This document shows, in pieces, positions 1 through 8,206 of a stretch of 64,000 nt of DNA. The translations under genes and the position numbers were made by a program. How positions within the stretch are numbered: position 1 is the stretch's first letter; each line of letters opens with the position of its first letter. Location: positions 496,001 through 560,000 of the forward strand of contig NZ_JAFMSU010000002.1 in NCBI RefSeq assembly GCF_017916365.1, written 5' to 3'. Source of the DNA: Rufibacter roseolus (lineage in GTDB: Bacteria; Bacteroidota; Bacteroidia; Cytophagales; Hymenobacteraceae). The notes under the pieces are model-generated. The model did not search any database. It was given only the letters and a program-made list of their open reading frames with translations, and was not told where the DNA came from.

Positions 1-476
1 TGCTCACGGGCGCTGCCGTACACAATGGAGTTGGAGCCGCAGGAGTTGTTTCCCACCATGCCGCCAATCATGGCGCGGTTGGCCGTTGACGTCTCCGGAC
101 CGTAGAAAAGGCCGTGCCCCTTCAGGAACATGTTCAGCTCATCCCTAATCACCCCGGGCTGCACGCGCACCCAGTTCTCCTGGGGGTTTACCTCCAGAAT
201 TTGCGTAAACGTGCGCGAAACATCCACCACAATGCCGCTGCCCACCACCTGACCAGCCAGCGAGGTACCAGCCGTGCGCGGAATCAACGACGTGCCTTCC
301 AGTTTAGCGAACAAGATGAGGGTTTTGATATCCTGGATGGAGGCCGGGAAAGCTACCGCCAAAGGTTTCTCGCGGTACGCCGAGGCATCGGTGGCGTACA
401 GCGTCCGGATGGTGTTGTCGTAATGGAGTTCGCCTTCTAATTTATGGGCAAGGTGAAGTAATTTCTCTGGGCTCAT
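1..476 (-). CDS. FAD-linked oxidase, N-terminal part (partial)
   Basis: An open frame starts at the ATG at 476 and runs off the left edge, giving 158 residues. It matches the N-terminal FAD-binding (PCMH/VAO, GlcD-type) domain. The segment RTAGTSLAGQVVG is the usual nucleotide-binding loop, followed by VDVSRTF and VQPGVIRDELN, then GPETSTANRAMIGGM and GNNSCGSNS. In Bacteroidota this N-terminus commonly belongs to a long fusion of FAD oxidase with a C-terminal Fe-S domain that oxidises 2-hydroxyacids such as D-lactate or glycolate. The rest lies outside the window, so fusion and substrate cannot be judged. A separate LutA-like Fe-S protein is encoded at 61.2 kb but is not linked to it. Confidence 0.8.
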   Translation of the reverse strand, partial: MSPEKLLHLAHKLEGELHYDNTIRTLYATDASAYREKPLAVAFPASIQDIKTLILFAKLEGTSLIPRTAGTSLAGQVVGSGIVVDVSRTFTQILEVNPQENWVRVQPGVIRDELNMFLKGHGLFYGPETSTANRAMIGGMVGNNSCGSNSIVYGSARE

Positions 477-705
477 GTACTTGGGGCGGTTCCCAGACCT
501 CCGCTGTGGCGGGGCCGGTAAACCGGATAAATATGCTTCTTTTGCTCTTTTACTCCTGAAAACGGCCTACGTTTATCTCAAAACCTGAGAAGGCAGATGG
601 ATATTGCGCTGTCAGAAAGGAGAAGCTCTAATGTAAGGCAGGATGGGGGAAAGTCAAAAAGAGAATTACGGCCTGCTACTATTTCAAAGGGGAAAATGGC
701 AGGCC

Positions 706-741
706 GTTTTTAGGCCGATTTCTTCTAAACAAGCCTTAAAC
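706..741. repeat. 36-nt palindromic repeat, copy 1
   Basis: Left half GTTTTTAGGCCGATTT, right half AAACAAGCCTTAAAC. It lies in the 477-768 gap between two minus-strand genes; nothing else was recognised in that gap. Confidence 0.6.
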
Positions 742-768
742 AGCCTGATTGCTTTTCAACGGTAACCT

Positions 769-1263
769 CTATTCGATAACCTTTTCCCGTTGCAGGATTT
801 CTTTCCATTGGTTTGATTCGGCTACTTCCTTGATCACCTGGTTGCGTTTCAGGAGTAGGCGCGTCATGTACTTTTTCAGAAACAGGGCATCGGCTAATTT
901 CCCCAGGAAACCCAGGGGTGAGGTGTAGTCGAAGGTGTCTGTCATGCGGGTTTCTTCCGCGGTGAGGGCTTCAAAGCGGTGCTCGTGCCAGATGCGTTTA
1001 AAGGCTCCTTTTACCATTTCATCTACAAACCGGTGCGGCCTTTCCAGTACCGTGATGCTGCTCGTGAGTTTCTGCCGGACGCCAAAGTGGGTGGCTTCCC
1101 AGGTGACGGTCTCGTGCAGGTCAATCAACCCAGACACCACACCGGCCACTGCTATTTCATCAGTCTGCTGGGTAGAAAGGGTGTGCAGGTCAATGCTCCG
1201 AGAGAGGTCAAAGCAGCGATCAATGGGTGCCTGGATGTTGGTTTGCAGCCAGATGATGGGCAT
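769..1263 (-). CDS. SRPBCC-like ligand-binding protein
   Basis: A 164-residue protein starting at the ATG at 1263 (MPIIWLQTNIQAPID). The frame stays open upstream, but that part runs through a palindromic repeat and is unlikely to be coding. The pattern of an N-terminal strand with 'APIDRCFDLSRSIDLH', a central 'GLIDLHETVTWEATHFG', 'RPHRFVDEMVKGAFKRIWHEHRF' split around a Phe-rich strand, and a C-terminal helix fits the SRPBCC/START-like fold found in small bacterial proteins annotated as cell-division-inhibitor-like or polyketide-cyclase-like. Such proteins bind hydrophobic ligands, but no substrate can be inferred. It has no signal peptide, so it is probably cytosolic. It stands alone between a terminator-like repeat and the FAD oxidase. 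Confidence 0.65.
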   Translation of the reverse strand: MPIIWLQTNIQAPIDRCFDLSRSIDLHTLSTQQTDEIAVAGVVSGLIDLHETVTWEATHFGVRQKLTSSITVLERPHRFVDEMVKGAFKRIWHEHRFEALTAEETRMTDTFDYTSPLGFLGKLADALFLKKYMTRLLLKRNQVIKEVAESNQWKEILQREKVIE

Positions 1264-1310
1264 GGCAATGGGGTTAGGGTAGGGCGCTAAGATAAGGCTT
1301 GAAAACAAAA

Positions 1311-1356
1311 AAGCCGTTTCGGGCTGTTCTTCTAAAACAGGCCCAGAAACGGCTTT
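1311..1356. repeat. 36-nt palindromic repeat, copy 2 (extended hairpin)
   Basis: Core 1316-1350: GTTTCGGGCTGTTCT then TCTAAAACAGGCCCAGAAAC. The flanks AAGCC and GGCTT extend the stem. It lies just after the stop of the outer-membrane protein gene at 1384 and could act as its terminator. Confidence 0.65.
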
Positions 1357-1383
1357 CTGCAAATTGGGGGATATACTACAAAA

Positions 1384-4254
1384 TTAAAATCCTCTTCCGC
1401 CACCTGGGTACCCACCACCCGGACGGTTCATGTCATTATTAGGACGAGCGCCGCTACCACCAAACATGCGCAGGTTGTAGTTGAAGCTCAGCATAAAGTA
1501 GCGCTGCAATACGGTAGTCTGCACGTCTTCAATGTAAGCGTTGGCAATGTTCCGCTGGATGCTGGTGTTCTCACCCAGAATGTCAAACGCTGACAACCGG
1601 ATCTCGGCCTGGCGGTCTTTCAGGAATTTATAGCCTATGCTGCCGTTCCAAAGCATGAACGTAGGGTCAATTCCTTCAGACAGACCGCCGTTGTACTGGT
1701 GGTTCAGCTCAGAAGTCAGGGTCAGGCCTTTCCACAGAATCCAGTTCAGTCTGAATTGGCTGCTCTGGTTGTAGTAGTTGTTGTTCTGCTCCTTGCGCAG
1801 AGAATAAGTGGCCTCGTTATAGGTAGCGTTGGTGGAGATCAGGAAGTCAAAGTTCTCGCTGATGTTTGAGCTGATGACCACGCCACCGCCCACGTTGGCC
1901 GTGGTGGTGTTGTTTTCAGCGTCGTCAATAAGACCAGGGGTCTGGTTGTAGGTGGCGTTCAGGTTCAGGTTCAGGTTAGACTTGATGAAAGGCAGGGGCA
2001 GACCATACGTCAGGAAGGAACGCAAAGAGTACTGGCCGTCTAGGTTCACTGGTCTGTTGAGCTGCTGGTTTCCTCTCAGGGTATCGCCGGGAGAAACAAT
2101 CACTTCGCCTCTTCTGGCGGTAATGGTCTGTCTGCCTATATAGTTCTGGGCCGTTGAGCCACCCAGCACAAAGAAGAAAGAAGAAGACCGGCCCGGGTTG
2201 GCAGACGAGTACCGCATGTTGAAGTTATGGTTGAAACTCTGGCCCAGGCCCGGGGTACCCATGCTCCAGATCAGGGAGTTTGACTTGTCAATGGCGCTCT
2301 GCAACTGCTCTACGCCTGGGGTTTGGGAACGGCCGTTGTAGAAGAGTCTGATGTTACGGTCCTGGTTGAAATTGTAACGCACCATGGCAAACGGCAACAC
2401 ATTGTGGTAGTTGTACTCGGGGTTGATAGGAGTAGGGTACAACTGGTCGGTTTGCATGTTCAGGAACTGGTAGCGGGCGTTCAGCATCACCTGGAAATCA
2501 CGGGTGTTGTAGCGCCAGCCGGTGCCAAACTCCTGGGTCATGGTTCTGTTCTCCACCGTACTGGACTGGCTGGCCAGCAAATTGTCATACACTTCGCTGT
2601 TCTCGGCGCGCTCATAGGTGCGCTTGTCGCCGTCTGAGTTGCTGTAGTTGGTGGTATAGGTCAGCTGCAATTGCGTGTTTTTGGTAAGCGGCTCGGTGTA
2701 GTTCAGGTTGGCGCCCAGGTTCAGGCCTTTGTTGTCCAGCACCGAGATCTGGTCTTGGATCTGGATATCCTCATCGGTCACTGTTTCTGAGTACAGCTGG
2801 CTGTTACCTTTGTTCTGGTTGTAGCCCGTGGTCACGTCCAGGCTGATGGTACGGCCTCTTTTAGGGAAGCTGTGGCGATACAGGATGTTGTTGTTGAAGT
2901 TCATCCCGTCCAGGTCAGACCCGAAGTTGTTCAGCAGGCTGGTGAAAGGAGATCCGGCCAGGGTAGCGCCCCGGTCAAAGCTGGTGCCGGTGTTGCTCTG
3001 GAAGCTCAGTCTCGGGCGGATGATGATGGAGTTGGCTGAGTCAATGTTGTAGGTCAACCGCAGGTTGGCGCGGTGGTTCACGTTCTTAGTGTCTGAGTTG
3101 CCGTTCTGGCCATAGGTGCTTTCCTCTGAGCCGTCAATGCCGTACTGGCGGAAAAGGGAGTAGTTGGCTCCGGTATTGGAGTGGTTGAAGAAGTAGCTGC
3201 CCTGCACGTCTACTTTCTTGCCCCATTTATCAAGGTAGTTCAACCCGATGGCGTTGGTACGGGCAATCCCGTTATTGGAGTTCACCAGGAAATCGCCGGT
3301 ATTGTTACCGCCGCCCCAGCCTCCGCCGCCTGGTCCGCCGCCACCGCCACGGGGACCACCGCCGCCGCCACGGTTTCCACCGCCCCGGCTAGAGGCACTG
3401 GCTACGCCCACCAGGTCTTCTGAAGAGAAGTTCTGCTCGTTCACGTTGTTGCTCAGACCTACAATGGAGATGCGGCGGTCGCCCTCAAACTGGTTGATGT
3501 TCCCGCTGATTCTGTAACGGCCATCGGTACCCGCCCCAGCGCTGATGCGCCCGAAACGGCCGGTTCTGAACTCAGGCTTGGTCACGATGTTGATCGTTTT
3601 CTGCTCGTTTCCGTCATTGAAGCCGGTAAACTGCGCCTGGTCGCTCTGGCGGTCAAACACCTGTATTTTGGAGATCACCTCGGCGGGCAGGTTTTTCAGC
3701 ACCGCGCTGGGGTCTTCCCCGAAGAATTCTTTGCCATCTACCAGCACGCGCTGCACCCGCTCGCCCTGGGCCTGCACCTGTCCGTTCTGGATGGTGATAC
3801 CCGGCATCTTCTGGATGAGGTTCTCGGCGTTGGCATCGCGGTTTACCTTAAAAGCCGCGGAGTTCATCTCGGCGGTATCTTGTTTCTGGATCACGGTAGC
3901 GGCCCGACCTACTACCTCTACCTCTCGTAGCGTAGTGGCGCCAGAGGTGAGGGTAAGCGTGCCTAGTTGGATGGGAGCACCCGTGGCGGTAACGGAACGG
4001 TATAAAGTCCCGAAGCCTAGGTAAGAGATCTTCAGCACGAAACGCCCGTTCTGGACACCGGCAATTTCAAAGCGACCTTCCACATCGGTAGCGGCGCCCT
4101 TGTAGACGGAGGAGTCCTGCGCGTTCAGAAGCGCCACCGTAGCACCGATAAGCGGAGAGCCGCCGCCCACGGCCTGTCCTCTCACGGAGGTAGTCTGGCT
4201 GTACCCTAGATAAGAGATTAAAAGAAATAAAAAGAGTAAAGGTATTTTTCTCAT
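1384..4254 (-). CDS. Outer-membrane beta-barrel protein (TonB receptor-like, OMP_b-brl_3 type)
   Basis: A 956-residue protein with a signal peptide ending near residue 19 (GYSQ), a carboxypeptidase-regulatory-like beta-sandwich at about 22-105 (GQAVGGGSPLIGATVALLN), a short plug-like segment (RVLVDGKEFFGEDP and KNLPAEVISKIQVFD), and a long barrel rich in alternating aromatic residues and Asn to the C-terminus. This is the architecture of Bacteroidota outer-membrane proteins of the OMP_b-brl_3 group, related to TonB-dependent receptors; their ligands are generally unknown. A very Gly-rich stretch at about residues 288-318 and a Gly/Pro-rich tail (GGGYPGGG) are presumably surface-exposed or flexible. 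It is a paralogue of the protein at 8207-10975. No SusD partner is adjacent. Confidence 0.85.
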   Translation of the reverse strand: MRKIPLLFLFLLISYLGYSQTTSVRGQAVGGGSPLIGATVALLNAQDSSVYKGAATDVEGRFEIAGVQNGRFVLKISYLGFGTLYRSVTATGAPIQLGTLTLTSGATTLREVEVVGRAATVIQKQDTAEMNSAAFKVNRDANAENLIQKMPGITIQNGQVQAQGERVQRVLVDGKEFFGEDPSAVLKNLPAEVISKIQVFDRQSDQAQFTGFNDGNEQKTINIVTKPEFRTGRFGRISAGAGTDGRYRISGNINQFEGDRRISIVGLSNNVNEQNFSSEDLVGVASASSRGGGNRGGGGGPRGGGGGPGGGGWGGGNNTGDFLVNSNNGIARTNAIGLNYLDKWGKKVDVQGSYFFNHSNTGANYSLFRQYGIDGSEESTYGQNGNSDTKNVNHRANLRLTYNIDSANSIIIRPRLSFQSNTGTSFDRGATLAGSPFTSLLNNFGSDLDGMNFNNNILYRHSFPKRGRTISLDVTTGYNQNKGNSQLYSETVTDEDIQIQDQISVLDNKGLNLGANLNYTEPLTKNTQLQLTYTTNYSNSDGDKRTYERAENSEVYDNLLASQSSTVENRTMTQEFGTGWRYNTRDFQVMLNARYQFLNMQTDQLYPTPINPEYNYHNVLPFAMVRYNFNQDRNIRLFYNGRSQTPGVEQLQSAIDKSNSLIWSMGTPGLGQSFNHNFNMRYSSANPGRSSSFFFVLGGSTAQNYIGRQTITARRGEVIVSPGDTLRGNQQLNRPVNLDGQYSLRSFLTYGLPLPFIKSNLNLNLNATYNQTPGLIDDAENNTTTANVGGGVVISSNISENFDFLISTNATYNEATYSLRKEQNNNYYNQSSQFRLNWILWKGLTLTSELNHQYNGGLSEGIDPTFMLWNGSIGYKFLKDRQAEIRLSAFDILGENTSIQRNIANAYIEDVQTTVLQRYFMLSFNYNLRMFGGSGARPNNDMNRPGGGYPGGGRGF

Positions 4255-4315
4255 TGCCTCATAGTTTCGATTTAGACCATTACCAGAGGACTTGGTTTAA
4301 TACAGGCGAAAAAAA

Positions 4316-4357
4316 ACTGTTTAAAGGCTGTTTTCTCAAAATCAGCCTTTAAACAGT
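4316..4357. repeat. 36-nt palindromic repeat, copy 3 (perfect 15-bp arms)
   Basis: Arms ACTGTTTAAAGGCTG and CAGCCTTTAAACAGT are exact inverted repeats around TTTTCTCAAAAT. It lies between the 86-codon frame at 4460 and the outer-membrane protein gene. Confidence 0.75.
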
Positions 4358-4459
4358 GAAGGGTGGTTCTTTACCTCAGAGGCCAGTTTGCCGGTGGTTT
4401 GCCCTTAGGCAGCTGCCATTACTGCAAGGTGGCTGTCCGCTACTTTTTAAGATTCCCTT

Positions 4460-4711
4460 TTACTTGCTCAATCCTTTGCTGCTGATAAACTCCTCAAATA
4501 GCCGTTGTTCTTCCTGTTCTTGGGGGGTAAGGTCCTTCATGGTCAAATCACTCATGCCCAGGGGAGAGTAAAAGGTCCACTTCAAGGTAGGGCGGTGTTT
4601 TAGGAACAAGTGGGTTTCGGCGAATTCATCGTGGTGGTACAGGCCCAGCCATAACCTGGCGGCAAGGCCTAAAAGGATGAAAGTAAGTACCGGAATTATT
4701 CTCCTTATCAT
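4460..4711 (-). CDS. Small membrane-anchored protein of unknown function
   Basis: I do not recognise this gene. The frame gives 83 residues from the ATG at 4711 (a TTG lies three codons upstream). An N-terminal hydrophobic helix at about 2-22 (IIPVLTFILLGLAARLWLGL) is followed by a polar tail with an acidic Glu/Gln-rich segment near LTPQEQEEQ. It lies 21 bases after the stop... of the alpha/beta hydrolase gene at 4733, in the same direction, so the two may be co-transcribed. The single membrane segment and acidic tail suggest an inner-membrane protein. Coding status rests only on the open frame, the plausible membrane helix and the operon-like position. Confidence 0.45.
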   Translation of the reverse strand: MIRRIIPVLTFILLGLAARLWLGLYHHDEFAETHLFLKHRPTLKWTFYSPLGMSDLTMKDLTPQEQEEQRLFEEFISSKGLSK

Positions 4712-4732
4712 GGGAAGCAATGGGCCAGGGGG

Positions 4733-5728
4733 TTATCCCTTCAAAAAGGCCAGCAGCGGCTGGAGGAAACGGTTGTAAGCTTCAATGTGCGGCAGGTGCC
4801 CCACGTTGTCCAGTTCCACCAGTTTGGCATTAGGGATCTTTTTGGCGGTTTCTTTGCCCAAGGCCGGGTAGTTGCCCAGTTTCTCGCGGGCGGCGGCCGG
4901 CGCGTTGGCTTTGCCTAGGGCGGTACGGTCGCGTTGCCCGATGATGAGGAGGGTAGGCATCTTGAGCTGGTCAAACTCATAAACCACCGGCTGCGTGAAG
5001 ATCATGTCATAGGTGAGGGCGGCGTTCCAGGCTACTTTGGGGTAATCGGGTCCGGTGGTCCAGCCGGCCAGCAGGTTCACCCATTTGTCGTACTCTGGTT
5101 TCCATTGGCCGCCGTAGTAGTTATCCAGCTGGTATTTCCTGATGCTTTCCTGCGTCTGCTTCAGCTCGCCGGCATACCATTTCTCCACGCTCTGGTAAGG
5201 CACCCAGCGCTTCCAGTCCTCCAACCCGATGGGGTTTTCCAGCACCAGTTTTTCGGCTGTTTCCGGGAACATGAGCGCAAAACGGGTGGCCAGCATGCCG
5301 CCCATGGAGTGGCCCATCACGGTAACCTTCTGCACCCTTAAAGTATCCAGCAAACCCTTGGTGTTCTGCGCCAGCATCTGGAAGGAGTACTGGATGTTCT
5401 GCGGCTTAGACGATTTCCCAAACCCGATCTGGTCTGGAATGATCACGCGGTACCCGTTCTTGGACAGGTCACGGGCAGTTTGCTCCCAATAGGCGCCATT
5501 GAAATTCTTGCCGTGGAGCAACAGCACCGTCTTTCCGTTGGCTTTCTGCGGTTTCACATCCATGTAAGCCATCTTAAAAGCCTGCTGCTGCACTTTCACG
5601 GGGTGGAAAGCCACAGGAAACGGATATGGGTAATTGGTGAGTTCAGCATCCAGGGGTTGCACCTGGGCGTGTGCGGCAAAGGCACTGGAGAGGAAAAAGG
5701 CAATAAATAGTTTTCTGAGGGATTTCAT
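4733..5728 (-). CDS. Alpha/beta hydrolase, exported
   Basis: A 331-residue alpha/beta hydrolase; the ATG at 5728 is preferred to a TTG two codons upstream. A signal peptide (LFIAFFLSSAFAAHAQ) precedes the mature protein, so it probably acts in the periplasm. The core contains LLLHGKNFNGAYW (oxyanion-hole region), PDQIGFGKSSKP, the nucleophile elbow GHSMGG (Ser), an acid region around IIGQRDRTALGK and the catalytic His in LDNVGHLPHIE. This is the layout of the epoxide hydrolase/haloperoxidase-like group, which includes many lipases and esterases. The substrate is unknown. A small membrane protein follows in the same direction. Confidence 0.85.
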   Translation of the reverse strand: MKSLRKLFIAFFLSSAFAAHAQVQPLDAELTNYPYPFPVAFHPVKVQQQAFKMAYMDVKPQKANGKTVLLLHGKNFNGAYWEQTARDLSKNGYRVIIPDQIGFGKSSKPQNIQYSFQMLAQNTKGLLDTLRVQKVTVMGHSMGGMLATRFALMFPETAEKLVLENPIGLEDWKRWVPYQSVEKWYAGELKQTQESIRKYQLDNYYGGQWKPEYDKWVNLLAGWTTGPDYPKVAWNAALTYDMIFTQPVVYEFDQLKMPTLLIIGQRDRTALGKANAPAAAREKLGNYPALGKETAKKIPNAKLVELDNVGHLPHIEAYNRFLQPLLAFLKG

Positions 5729-5767
5729 GTTCAATCTGTTGGCTAAATGCAGGGAAAACGCAAAACA

Positions 5768-5803
5768 GTTTAGAACATTGTTTTACGAAATGAGGGCCTA
5801 AAC
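5768..5803. repeat. 36-nt palindromic repeat, copy 4 (degenerate)
   Basis: The right half GAGGGCCTAAAC fits the family; the left half GTTTAGAACATTGTTTT is diverged. It lies 40 bases upstream of the hydrolase start at 5728. Confidence 0.4.
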
Positions 5804-5848
5804 GCCCACGGCTCCCTGGAAGAAAAATAGAATGTCAACCGTTCTTGG

Positions 5849-7177
5849 TTATTTGGTCGCCACCCGCCAGATGGTATTGCTGGAGTCATCAGCGACCAGC
5901 AGGGAGCCATCCGGAAGTAGGGCTAGGCCCACTGGGCGGCCATATACCTCGCTTTTCGCGGAATCAGCGATGAAACCGGTGAGGAAATCTTCGGGCGGGC
6001 CGCTGGGTTTTCCGTTCTGGAACGGGACAAAAACCACTTTATACCCCACCAGGTCTGAGCGGTTCCAGGAACCGTGCTGGGCCACAAACGCGCCGCCCCG
6101 GTATTTGCCAGGGAAGGCAGATTTCTTGTAAAACGCCAAGCCTAATGAGGCGGTGTGCGCGCCCAGTTGAACCTCAGGCACCAGGGTTTTCTTCACCAGA
6201 TCGGGGCGCTGGCCTTTCATGCGGGGATCTTCGTTCTGCCCGAAGTAAGCGTAAGGCCACCCGTAAAAGCCGCCTTCTTTCACGCTGGTGAGGTAATCGG
6301 GGACCAGTTCATCGCCTAGCTCATCGCGCTCGTTCACGGCAGCCCACAGGGTGTTGGAGCCCGGCGCCCAGTCAATGCCCACCGGGTTACGGAGGCCGCT
6401 GGCGTACACCCGCTCCCCAGACCCGTCCGGGTTTATCTCCAGGATGCTGGCGCGCCTTACCTCGTTTTCCATGCCGTTCTCACCGTTATTGGAGCCAGAC
6501 CCTACCGCGATGTAGATTTTGGAGCCATTGGGGTGCGCTAAAAGGTTGCGGGTCCAGTGGTTGTTATAGCCACCGGCGGGCAGTTCCAGGATCTTCTCGC
6601 CTTTGCCGGTGATCTTAGTTTGGCCGGGTTGATAAGGGAAACGCCAAAGGGCATCGGTGTTGGCCACATAAAAGTAATTGTTGAGCACCAGCATCCCGAA
6701 GGGCTGGTTCTGCCTTTGCAGGAAGGTGTACCGCTCCTCCGGCACCCCGTCCTGGTTCACATCCCGGAAAAGGGTAATCCGGTTCGCACTTTTGCCCATG
6801 TTCTGGGACATGGCCTGCCCGGTTACCTTGGCGACAACTTTCTCGGCGCCTTTTTTCTCCGTCTCGGCTTCAGACACAAAGATGTCGCCGTTAGGGCCCA
6901 CGTAGATCCAGCGCGGATTGCGCAGGCCATCGGCGAATTTGGTTACCCTAAAGGCCGCGGGCGCCACCGGCGTTTTATCAGCGGGCCAGCCAATCACCTT
7001 GCTGTAGTTCTTCACCGATTCGGTGGCATAGGGTTGGGGCAGGGGCTCTCCCGCAGTGGTTGGAGCTGTTTGCGCCTGGGCGGCGTCACTGGCTTTTTCT
7101 TCTTTGGATGGGGAATTGCAGGCGAATAGGAGGCTTCCTAAGAGGAGGCAAGCTGCCGGAATCCGTATTATTTTCAT
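5849..7177 (-). CDS. PQQ-type sorbosone/glucose dehydrogenase family lipoprotein
   Basis: A 442-residue protein with a lipoprotein signal (LLLGSLLFACNS, Cys at about 20) and a six-bladed propeller of the sorbosone/soluble glucose dehydrogenase family. Recognisable segments are FADGLRNPRWIYVGPNG, NHWTRNLLAHPNG with the conserved Asn-His, GLRNPVGIDWAPGS, GWPYAYFGQ, and AFVAQHGSWNRSDLVGYKV, which carries the His-Gly-Ser-Trp-Asn motif near the cofactor. Family members oxidise sugars or sugar lactones in the periplasm with PQQ. Whether this host makes PQQ cannot be judged here. It appears to be a single gene, transcribed toward the hydrolase gene. Confidence 0.85.
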   Translation of the reverse strand: MKIIRIPAACLLLGSLLFACNSPSKEEKASDAAQAQTAPTTAGEPLPQPYATESVKNYSKVIGWPADKTPVAPAAFRVTKFADGLRNPRWIYVGPNGDIFVSEAETEKKGAEKVVAKVTGQAMSQNMGKSANRITLFRDVNQDGVPEERYTFLQRQNQPFGMLVLNNYFYVANTDALWRFPYQPGQTKITGKGEKILELPAGGYNNHWTRNLLAHPNGSKIYIAVGSGSNNGENGMENEVRRASILEINPDGSGERVYASGLRNPVGIDWAPGSNTLWAAVNERDELGDELVPDYLTSVKEGGFYGWPYAYFGQNEDPRMKGQRPDLVKKTLVPEVQLGAHTASLGLAFYKKSAFPGKYRGGAFVAQHGSWNRSDLVGYKVVFVPFQNGKPSGPPEDFLTGFIADSAKSEVYGRPVGLALLPDGSLLVADDSSNTIWRVATK

Positions 7178-7416
7178 GTTAAGAAGGGGATTGGTACGTA
7201 TTTATTACAAGTATATACGCAGACGAGGAGAGAAGTTGAACGCTGGTTTTTCTGGTGAATATCAAGCTTTGTTTTGGGGGCGTTTTTGGGAAAGTAGCTT
7301 CAAATCACCTGGTGCCATGTTATGCGCAAATGACAGGTAGGGCTGGCGGGGCATCTTTAACAATACTTTAACTTTTCATTAGGCAGGCCTTAACACACTG
7401 GTATATAGCACTCTAC

Positions 7417-7424
7417 TATCTTTG
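7417..7424 (+). promoter_or_regulatory. Bacteroidota -7 box (TATCTTTG)
   Basis: TATCTTTG matches TAnnTTTG, 19 bases before the ATG of the GLPGLI gene. No convincing -33 TTG was seen at the expected distance. Confidence 0.4.
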
Positions 7425-7442
7425 CCAAAAAACAACCTACCT

Positions 7443-8174
7443 ATGAAAACCCTGAAATTTACCCTCAGTCTGCTGACTTTTCTGTGCACTTTTTCCCTGG
7501 CCTTTGGGCAGGAAGGGGTGATTGTGTACGAAGTGAAAATGGACATGCACCGTATGCTCAGCAAAGAGCGGGAAGCTATGAAAAGTATGATTCCCGAATA
7601 CAACGTGAACAAGCAGGCCCTGTACTTCAACCCCGAGGCTTCTTTGTACAAGCGCCTGGTAGATGAAGAAGAGGAGGCCACCGCTGGCTCAGGCGGGGTG
7701 ATGTTCAGGGAACGGAATGCCTTCTGGGAGCTGTACCTCAAACCAACCGAGTCTAAAAGGGTTTCACTTCGCGATTTCAATGGCAAAAAGTACCTGGTCC
7801 AGGACAGCCTGACCATGCTGCCCTGGAAATTTGGCGAAGGAACCAAAACCGTAGCCGGCTACCCCTGTAAACAAGCCTCTTATTTTGACGAGAAACGGAA
7901 ACACATCGTAGTGGCCTGGTACACCGACAAACTGCGGCCTTTCCTGGGACCAGATTCCTACGCCTCACTGCCGGGTGCCGTGCTGGAGATTGACGTGAAC
8001 AACGGTGAGCGCGTGGTGAAAGCCCTACAGGTAGATCTGCGGCCGCTCAAAAAAGGCGAACTGGTGGAGCCCACCAAAGGAGAAAGGATCTCTGAGAAAC
8101 AATTCCAGGCGCTGATGAATGAGCAGATGGAACGCATGCGCCAGAACGGCGGCAATATGATCATCCGGAACTAA
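7443..8174 (+). CDS. GLPGLI family protein
   Basis: A 243-residue exported protein from the ATG at 7443 (MKTLKFTLSLLTF, signal peptide ending near AFGQ). The family is named after a Gly-Leu-Pro-Gly-Leu-Ile segment; here it reads SLPGAVLEIDVNNG, preceded by YPCKQASYFD and by a WYTDKLRPFLGP segment typical of the family. GLPGLI proteins are periplasmic or outer-membrane associated, of unknown biochemical role, and are usually encoded beside TonB-type receptors. That is the case here: the outer-membrane beta-barrel gene starts 32 bases downstream in the same direction, so the two probably form an operon. Confidence 0.85.
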   Translation: MKTLKFTLSLLTFLCTFSLAFGQEGVIVYEVKMDMHRMLSKEREAMKSMIPEYNVNKQALYFNPEASLYKRLVDEEEEATAGSGGVMFRERNAFWELYLKPTESKRVSLRDFNGKKYLVQDSLTMLPWKFGEGTKTVAGYPCKQASYFDEKRKHIVVAWYTDKLRPFLGPDSYASLPGAVLEIDVNNGERVVKALQVDLRPLKKGELVEPTKGERISEKQFQALMNEQMERMRQNGGNMIIRN

Positions 8175-8206
8175 GCATCCGCTAAGCCAACCCAGTCTTA
8201 TTCTGT